From contig OX419755.1 of the NCBI GenBank assembly GCA_948567375.1, forward strand, positions 53,325,001 to 53,389,000: a stretch of DNA of 64,000 nucleotides, written 5' to 3'. The translations under genes were made by a program, and so were the position numbers. Position 1 is the first letter of the stretch. The number at the start of each line of letters is the position of its first letter. The notes beneath the pieces were generated by a model. The model worked only from the letters and a program-made list of their open reading frames with translations, had not been told where the DNA came from and did not search any database. The stretch comes from Lunularia cruciata. Its lineage: Eukaryota; Streptophyta; Marchantiopsida; Lunulariales; Lunulariaceae. Below are positions 56,774-64,000 of this stretch, piece after piece.

Positions 56774-57200
56774 GATGAGTTCATCTCTTTGTTCCTCTAA
56801 CCTTGGAGTTATATGGAGCAATGGATATGGCATTTGACACCTTAAATGTGTGAGAGATTAGAGAATGCATGAGAACTTATCATGTTAGGTCTCAAGATGA
56901 ACCACTTTCACTCATGCTTTGTAATATATTTTAGATAATGTGTGTCCATTACTCTACAAAGGGCAGTGGTTATGCAATCCATAAGAAGGTAATCACATTA
57001 GGTGATGTTTCTTTGGATGCTCCAATTGTGTATAGACCAAATAACTTGCATAGCTCAAAAATCTTAGGTGCAGTGGTGCAGATTTCTCATATAGACTCTA
57101 GGGGGCTTAGCCTCATGTTACCTTTTTTATCTCTCCCTTGTACGAGTTTGATGGGGTCTTCCAATCCTTCGTTTTTCCTGCGCGGTCGCCTTTTTCCCAT
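56774..57200 (+). mobile_element. LINE-like dispersed repeat, copy C
   Basis: Matches copy B from its LFVPLALKLYG block onward (here CTCTTTGTTCCTCTAACCTT, about 56783). The frame at 56938-57258 has KKVITLGDVSLDAPIVYRP and NNLHSSKILGAVVQISHI, against RRTIILGDASLDALVVCRP and DLHSSDILGVIGQIPHI in copy B. The 3' module (TGGGGTCTTCCAATCCTTC, then GCGCGGTCGCC) closes it. Truncated at the 5' side, like copies A and D. Confidence 0.6.
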
Positions 57201-57259
57201 TATAAAAGATAGTTTGAGCATGAGAGCTTCCCACTATACGAAGTTTGACTTTGTATAGT

Positions 57260-58290
57260 TCGGAAACTCTCAAGTCAAGAGGCTGACATTTAACGTTGTG
57301 CGTACCGTCTTAAATAGACCTTAAACCGCGAAGAGATTATTCCGTAAGTTTGACCAATCTCAAAAACACACCGAAAATGAACCTCTCGTGAATTCATGGC
57401 GAGTTCGCTCAGGAACTCGTCAGTCACACAGCACCGGGAGCAAATTGATCGGTCCATTGTTTAAAATCTGCATTCAATTATCATCATAACTATACCCCTT
57501 GCAATCGAGTTTAACTCCAATCTAATTCACTCATTCAATTTTCCGTCACCTCACTTTTTCACAAGTTTTATAAAATCTCGCTTTTACCTTGCATACAGCA
57601 GTAATAAATATAAATTTTGAATGAAAAAAAAATAAATTTGTTTGAGCAACAAATTTGAGTACAAAATTTTGAATCAATCATTTCATTTAGTTTACTATCA
57701 GAACTAGCCAAAATTGGTTTCTCCCGTCTTGGTCAATTGTTCTCCTGATGAGAGTTTACCATTTAGGAATCAAATGCTCCTACCTATCGCAACCAAAGAA
57801 GAGAGTTTGATGATGATGCCACTTGCGTTATGATCTTCAAAATCTATCTGGCTAAGATATCGTCAAAAACACTCATAAATTTCTACTCAAACAAATGTGT
57901 AAAGAACTTGAGGAATCACTTCTGTTTTGTTTGTATACAAGCTGCTGCGGAACTTACACACAACATTATCACTCGCTTTGCAATATACCTCAAGTATTTC
58001 CTTTACGTCTTGCATGGTAAGATTAATACCAAGATTAAGATTCATACTAATATCATATCATTTTGTGGTGTGAAGTGTTTGTTACTTCTCAAACATCCCA
58101 TTTCCCATCTGCGTCTATTGTGGAGGGGGGTTTTTTGTTCGGGAGGTTGTAGATGTCTTGGGTTTACTAAGGAACTTCGTTGCATTCTAAAGGATTGAAT
58201 CCAGAGTTTGACGATTCGGGTATCCATTTTATTTCTTGTGATTGTATGTTTATAAGAATTGCACTTTAGTTAGAATATACTGATCAGAAT
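57260..58290. other. Intergenic DNA without recognisable genes
   Basis: Frames such as 57830-58198 (122 residues) have no recognised domain and no supporting splice pattern. Confidence 0.45.
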
Positions 58291-58305
58291 CCAACTCTAT
58301 CAACT

Positions 58306-58552
58306 TGTTCAAGTACTCTATCAAACATTGCTCTTATGATCGACTTTCTCCATAACCTGAAAAGCTTTCGCAAATTTTCTAAATCATAAAGAATTATGAT
58401 GAGATTGAACTCTATATGATAAGGTGGGTCAAATGCTTTCCTCTTTATTCGTGTGATGGATCCATCTCCTCCACAACCTATAAACCGTCTAACGAATTCT
58501 CTCAAATTTGAAAACTCGTAATGAGATTGAGCTTTATATTCTTGATGTGGTA
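58306..58552. repeat. Diverged two-copy ~122-bp tandem repeat
   Basis: ATGAGATTGAACTCTATAT at about 58399 and ATGAGATTGAGCTTTATAT at about 58521 are preceded by similar text in each copy (ATNNATCNNCTNCNNAACCT and CAAATTTTCTAAA / CAAATTTGAAAAC). Period about 122 bases. Confidence 0.6.
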
Positions 58553-58559
58553 ACATCGA

Positions 58560-61100
58560 CCCAAATTTTATGTATGGTATAGCGTATCCATAAATTTTGG
58601 CGCCTCACTTCAAATTTTCACGTATAATGATTAACTTTCTAATTTATAGTTTCACTATGTACGCTAAATATTTCACCAACAATACTGATTTTGCTGGCGA
58701 TATTATCTCTAATATTATCTCAACAATACCTCTAACTTGCTTAACGATGTTGCTTATGTAGTAATCATTGACAATATGCTGATATCGCTATTTTTCAATA
58801 TTATATTATTTGGCCCCATTATACATTTTTTGCCACTAGATTGCAGCTCATTTACATTTAGATTGAGTTTTTAAATACTTTATCCGTAAATATATTTTTT
58901 CCCATATTATATTCTGTATATATGTATATCACTTTTTGCATAATCGGGAAACTTCGTAGTACTGTTTTAGTTCGAATCTAGTAAAACCTTTAGAAATGAT
59001 AGAGAGATTTGATGCGAAATCTCTACCAACCGGACGGACCGATGAAGTCATGATACGACTGCAGGGACCTGAGCGTTACCTGGTACACTTGAACATGAGT
59101 GGACGTGGCCGGTCAAAGTTGCTCTCTTGGTAGGTAGCTCGCCGTCCTTCACCGGCCGATGCTGCCCCTCAGCTTTGCACCCGCTTCTGCGTTTGGAGCT
59201 CCCGCCGCCCGACCCGTGATGTACTAATTACTCTGTGCCGGGATCCGGATAGATTCCCGGGAAAGGGATGGACCGTACAGTGCTGGGGAAAGTGAGATTC
59301 GACGGGCGAAGTCAGTAATAACGATCGATGTTTTGTTTTGTGACGAAAAGCTCAATTCCTTCTCCGTTTTCCTCAAAAGTTGTTGGCTAGTACAATCCTG
59401 AACCCCGGTTGTCTGTGTCATTTCTCACTACGTTTGTCTGAGTGGTATCAGTACCTATAATCGCCTGATCGATCTATAGCATTCCATGAAGGACGGACAC
59501 GAGCCATCTCCAGTACCTTTGAACGCAGCGCTGCCTGTACTCCTCTAATTATTGCAAGAGCAGGAAAGCTCGACTTACTTTCTCTGTGATATCCCTAAAT
59601 TCTTGCAAGTTTTAATCTCAAAATGTCTGTCGAAAGCACCGTTTTTCGCAGTTTCAACTTGCCGCGTACCTACCACTTTCCACTTATATGCTTTTCCATT
59701 GTACGTGGTGGGCTCTTCGTTTCACAAGTTTGCCGTGCAAGAAGGCGGTTGCTCGAGAAGTTCGGTGATATCTTACCTCTCGTGCAGCAATCACTATCTC
59801 CACAAACCATCCGGATTAATTTACTTTCTGGAGACACGGTTGGTAACGGGTCTACTTCGTTGTCAAATTGTAAATGAGGTGAACACTCCGCAGCCTTCAC
59901 TGAAACTTTTTTTGGAGTGACCATGCGATTCCTCTGTGCTATGCACCAAATAGCTTATTACTATTTCTCATAGATTAGAATTACATGAAGTTATTACAAA
60001 TTAATCATTTGGCCCATTGGTTACTGTCTTACATGAAATGCTGTCACTTGTTATTGCTGCCTACCTGTTCCAATTTCATTGCGAGCAAAGTCTCTTGTCA
60101 CCAAAAAATATTCTCACTCACCTGCTTAGACGTAGCCATCCGCTTTATCACTAGGAGATCATTACGAGGGAAATTGCAATCGTTCAAATTTACCAAGCTT
60201 TGAGCCGGAACGCAGAGGAAAGCATCTGGAGGCTGAAGATAAACAATTTCATCGATATGTTTCAAATGAGAGTTTAAAGCACTTCATAGATGAAACGCTG
60301 AGGGATGCATGATCGAAGCCAACCAGTCTTAATTGAAACTTGTTATAATGATGGTGTAAAGCAAAAGTGGTTTACAGTCCACTAGAAGTTCATCGAGAAA
60401 GAAGAGTGTACCGAGTTAACAACTGTTCAGCCAAAACGCATTGGAGAACGCGGCAGGGTGAATATGGATCAATAAAGTGATGATTCCAATCGACAGTTTA
60501 CACCGCTTTCAGAAGATTCAGCGCTTGGGGATGCATGGACGATTGCAGTCGAACCATCGCACGGACGTTTGAGAGTGACAGTGCACACGAAAGATCCAGA
60601 TTAGCAGGCAACCTTTGGATCCGGGGCTAACGGACTCACCTACGTAAAGTTCGTGAGTATTTCAGACTCGAACATAGCTGTACAAGTTCCCTTCTTCCTC
60701 CGAACTACTCTCCAATAGAAGAGAACGAAAGTCATGTTGTTCTGGAGATCTCTCGCAGTCATGGTGGCCGTTGAGTCTTGAAGTGGAGAGCCACGTGTCC
60801 CTCTCTATGAAGAGGTTTCAGGATCCACCCTGTCGTAACCTGGTCATTCTCTGCCATGGCGGATGTGGTGGTCCCATGCAGTAAGTACGAGTAGGTCGTG
60901 GTTGTGGTTGAGCCTGGAGAGGAAAAGTCACAGTGGCTCCATATGTATTCCAAGCGATTGGAATGGTGAGAGAAATATCCAAATAAGAAGTGTTGGTTCT
61001 CTTCTAAGAAAAGGACAATAATCACCTCATGAAAAGTGCTTGGGTGAAAACTGAAGTTTCGAAAGTTGACAAAGAGAGAATAAATGAATCAGAAAATATG
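58560..61100. other. Intergenic DNA; no confident gene
   Basis: 58560-58990 is AT-rich. From 58990 on the composition is balanced and CG dinucleotides are common, as around XDH. Overlapping frames at 59552-59924 exist on both strands (59552-59920 plus, 59623-59877 plus, 59670-59924 minus), but none shows a known domain or convincing splice sites. A decayed or unrecognised host gene is possible. Confidence 0.4.
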
Positions 61101-61104
61101 GGAT

Positions 61105-61194
61105 AGAGAAAAAATTAATGAGAAGAGACACTGATTTGCAAAAGAAATGAGAGAAAAAATTAATGAGAAGAGACACGGATTTGCAAAAGAAATG
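61105..61194 (+). repeat. Two-copy 45-bp tandem repeat
   Basis: Units at 61105-61149 and 61150-61194 are identical except for one T/G difference and edge bases: AGAGAAAAAATTAATGAGAA, then GAGACAC, then GATTTGCAAAAGAAATG. Near-identity implies a recent duplication. Confidence 0.9.
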
Positions 61195-61199
61195 AGAGA

Positions 61200-61490
61200 G
61201 AAAAAAAATACGTAAACGATATATAATATATTAATGAATTATTTTAGAAATAAATAAAATAAATGTAGAATCGAAAAGAATGATTTTTGATATTATATAA
61301 TTACAAAATATTTATAAATTTATTATAATAAAATATTTATACTTTTTTTAATTATTATTATTATAATTATTTTATAATTATAATTTATTATATATAAAAA
61401 TTAAATTAATTTATTTCATATTCATAAGATTAATTTATAAATTAAAATTATCACACTAATTCTAAAAATTACACCTGGATCGAATTTATT
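61200..61490. other. Very AT-rich island
   Basis: Nearly pure A and T for about 290 bases (runs of ATATAATATATTAATGAATT and TTATTATTATTATAATTATT types), starting right after the 45-bp tandem repeat. No reading frame. It stands out sharply from the balanced DNA on both sides. Confidence 0.8.
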
Positions 61491-61499
61491 TATATTTAT

Positions 61500-63490
61500 T
61501 TATATATCATATGTCCGTATAACCATGTAGGTGTACCCACTCCAACAGCCACAGTCCGATGATGATCATTGTCACAGTTCAGGAATATAGCAAAGACAGG
61601 AGGCTGGCTATTTGAACACGCTTTTTCAATCCTCTTGTTTCGAAGGAGTTTATCAATTTGCCAATGTCTCGTACTCGATCTGGCCACTGCATCGTTTTGG
61701 TTGTATTATTGATCGCACAGCCCCATATATGTAGTCCACTTGTCCTATAACTCGCCATCTTCTCTCCTGAATTTCTTGAGAAAAGCTGAGGTGATGTTAG
61801 CGTGTGATACTTCAACTCTTCAAAAGAGACCGTGAAGAATTGGTTCATCGTGGGTGTAGAAGATATAATATACTCATGTTTGGAAATTGATGTGTTTAAC
61901 ATGACTGCCGCTTTGCACAATTCTGCCGAAGCTGCGTCCGTTCTAATATTATTATGCGGCAACCGTTCGTCCCTCGCGCCTTTCACAACTACTCCACTTG
62001 CGGAGGTGATCGGCTGGTGTTTGCAAGCTACTCGTCATCCAGAATATGACGAGTAGCTTGAACGCATGTTGAGCTTCTGGATAGTCTTGCGTAGTCAAAG
62101 CTTCTGGACCGATTCAGAAGCTCTTTCACCTTTAACGCACTCGTTTCGAGTGTCAGGCGTCAATGCTTGTGCACAGATTGAACTTAAAGCATTATAAAGA
62201 TCCACAAATATCGGGTACCCTGCTCGGAGCAGGAAACGGAGCACGATACTGGATGTTAGAAGTTTTGGCCGGAGTGCCATGTCAAGTTTGTTTGCGCATG
62301 TGATCATGAAGATCTGTCTACTCGACGGCTACATCAAGCAGCTATTGGTATCTACACGTCTTTTCCGGACGTCGGAATTTTGGTCAGACGAATCTGTCCT
62401 CTCGTCACCAGCAGGTAAGGCATGCAGAATACTCTTGGAGTCAGTTGCGCAAATGATTTTGAAGTTACTTTCTCATCCTGGGGACGATGTTGTTCAGCCA
62501 GAGTGTAGAACTCTTGCTGAAGAACATCTAAGACACATCATCCTTTGGTTATATTTACATCGCAAGTTGTAATTATACGTGATGGACAGCTTGCATTCGT
62601 GATTACTTAAATTTTCATGTGTTAAGCTCTTTCTTCTGCAATCCTCCCTCACTCATCTGTACGTACACGATGACAGTCCTTAACTCGACATATAACAAAA
62701 GTATGACTAGAATGATTATCTTCCGGGAGTCTCTCGGACCTCCGATCGGCTTGGCTCCACTCCATCCTCCTAAGTTGATTGCACAGTTGGGAAATTCGAA
62801 ATCTGTCATGCAAATTTGTCTCGTTCTGTTCGATAAGGATAAAGTAACACTGTGTACAGTCTCAGGACTTTGTTAAGGGCTTGCTGAGATCTCAATATAA
62901 CATCCAGACGCTAGATTTATCAAGAAGACATGGCTTTAGGACCTCAAACAGTTCTGTCCGGCTAGATGTTAATTGTGTTAGATGTGCACCTACCTAGCAA
63001 GACAACATCACAGTCATCGTACAGTGTGCGTGTTCTCACAGTTACTGACAGTTTACTTGTACAGAAACAAGAAGATAATTCAGCTAGTCCAGAGAAGTGA
63101 AAAGAGCTAGCCAATTTCTGAACGATAGCGTAGACATGAAAGCAAATGCCTGAAGTAAGATCCCAGCTTCGCGCTTCAACCAAAAGTCTTGACAAGATTC
63201 AGAACTGTCTAGTACCTTCTCAAAAGTTCCATGCCCGTGCTATGATGGACTGCGCTACTCAAAGATCGTATCTAACGATATTTCTTTGCACGGTTTCATA
63301 GAATAAGGGAAACAACCTGCACAGTTTGAATGGCATCAGATATGTGCATGCAGGAAGCATTACATAGTCTGAGCACTTAATGACCAACTCAGACGCTTCT
63401 CAACAGGTTTGGACAATACCAGACAGCTTGACAGGCAGAGAAGAAGGGCAAAATAGATCTAGACGTAGAGCTGCGTTGAATTTCACAGGA
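61500..63490. other. Intergenic DNA upstream of the PHO1 gene
   Basis: Frames of 60-135 residues on both strands (61579-61986 minus, 61832-62056 plus, 62279-62572 plus) have no recognised domain. The last part should hold the promoter and 5' UTR of PHO1; TTTCACAGGAAATGG at the start codon could include the 3' splice site of a 5' UTR intron. No clear TATA box was found. Confidence 0.4.
62024..62060. repeat. Perfect 15-bp inverted repeat (hairpin)
   Basis: CAAGCTACTCGTCAT (62024-62038), spacer CCAGAAT, and the exact reverse complement ATGACGAGTAGCTTG (62046-62060). A second, shorter palindromic pair (GAGCTTCTG ... CAGAAGCTC) follows within about 70 bases. Confidence 0.9.
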
Positions 63491-63491
63491 A

Positions 63492-63746
63492 ATGGTGAAA
63501 TTCCGGAAACAGCTTGGCCGTCAGATTGTGCCAGAATGGCGAGAAGGATATTGCGACTACAAGCAGCTAAAAAAGGATGTGAAGCGCATCAAAGAGCACC
63601 ACGAGCTGGTCAATCACGATGTCAAAATGTCGGTCGAACGTATGTCCAAAAGCTCTATGGACACGCTGAAATCGCTTGGAAGTCCTTTGGTAGCTTTCTC
63701 CGACAAGCTAGTAAACTCACTTTGGGAGAAAGTGGACAACATAACG
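63492..63746 (+). CDS. PHO1: PHO1-type phosphate exporter, first coding exon (gene runs off the window)
   Basis: PHO1 proteins export inorganic phosphate from cells (root xylem loading in flowering plants); they have an N-terminal SPX domain that senses inositol pyrophosphates and a C-terminal EXS membrane domain. This exon encodes 85 residues starting [20 protein letters not shown], then [14 protein letters not shown], the SPX start typical of PHO1 (M-V-K-F, P-E-W, LKK..K.IK), and ends with [19 protein letters not shown]. The FSDKL block also occurs in PHO1 proteins. A GT donor (ACG/GTATTA, phase 0) ends the exon at 63746. Conserved SPX Lys residues in the [11 protein letters not shown] helix are present. 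The EXS domain is outside the window, so the subfamily rests on the N-terminus only. Confidence 0.75.
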
Positions 63747-64000
63747 GTATTAAACTCAAATTCTTTCTTATATATCTTCTGATCACTAGCCTCTCAGACT
63801 GCACTAGTGTATTGTTGACTAATTTCTCATGTGTCTTAGAGCGACTAATACGTGATGTTACCCAGGATTTACTGTGCCTGTGAGTTTGAAGCACTAGATT
63901 GTCAGGGAAGGTTACATGATGACTTCAACTTGCTAAGTATGATGCGCACGGGCCAGTCTAGCAGTGGATACGTTATCCACCTCAGGCCGCGCAGCAAAGT
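63747..64000 (+). other. First intron of the PHO1-type gene (to window end)
   Basis: After the GTATTA donor no SPX continuation can be read up to 64000, so the intron probably runs past the end. Frames extending from exon 1 (to 63782) and others here are read-through of intron sequence. Confidence 0.5.

Noticed and set aside
57830-58198. 122-residue frame as a gene
   Set aside because: No domain, AT-rich chance composition at its start, and an opposing frame overlaps it.
62279-62572. 97-residue frame upstream of PHO1
   Set aside because: No recognised domain or splice pattern; kept only as part of the intergenic description.

Overview
This is nuclear DNA of a land plant: AT-rich, mostly old LTR retrotransposons, with two host genes recognisable on the right. 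The host genes have GT-AG introns and plant-type products: a complete xanthine dehydrogenase (XDH) at 44941-53057 and the first exon of a PHO1-type SPX phosphate-exporter gene at 63492-63746, cut by the window end. Large introns, low gene density and the SPX N-terminus would fit a bryophyte or other seedless plant, but the sequence does not prove the lineage.

Layout. 1-3960: decayed Ty3/gypsy element, plus strand. 3960-8215: a second decayed Ty3/gypsy element, minus strand, ending at tandem repeats (8277-8680). 8700-11270: low-copy DNA of more even base composition with a perfect 16-bp hairpin upstream of a TATA-like motif. 11271-14140: a fragment of a dispersed LINE-like repeat, then a long field of a degenerate repeat of about 35 bp. 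14274-20690: solo LTR, then a decayed Ty1/copia element whose reverse transcriptase is split by a second, inverted solo LTR of the same family. 20690-25163: another LTR, more 35-bp repeats, and a decayed coiled-coil reading frame. 25169-36584: a structurally complete Ty3/gypsy element with a perfect 5-bp target duplication (TTCCC), itself invaded by a Ty1/copia element (27278-32844, duplication CCAAG) and a short MULE-like element (34266-34888). 36590-44900: more LTR and 35-bp repeat pieces, the longest LINE-like fragment (minus strand) and a decayed organellar large-subunit rRNA fragment. 44941-53057: XDH. 53058-56770: pyrimidine-rich flank with several local tandem duplications. 56774-57200: another LINE-like fragment. 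57260-63490: no confident gene; one perfect 15-bp hairpin and one very AT-rich island. 63492-64000: start of PHO1.

XDH would oxidise hypoxanthine and xanthine to urate in purine breakdown, and PHO1 would export phosphate; nothing here ties them together beyond proximity. The transposon-rich 44 kb and the gene-bearing 20 kb differ clearly in texture. Order of events can be read from the nesting: the coiled-coil element was present first, the gypsy element landed in it, and the copia and MULE-like elements then landed in the gypsy element.
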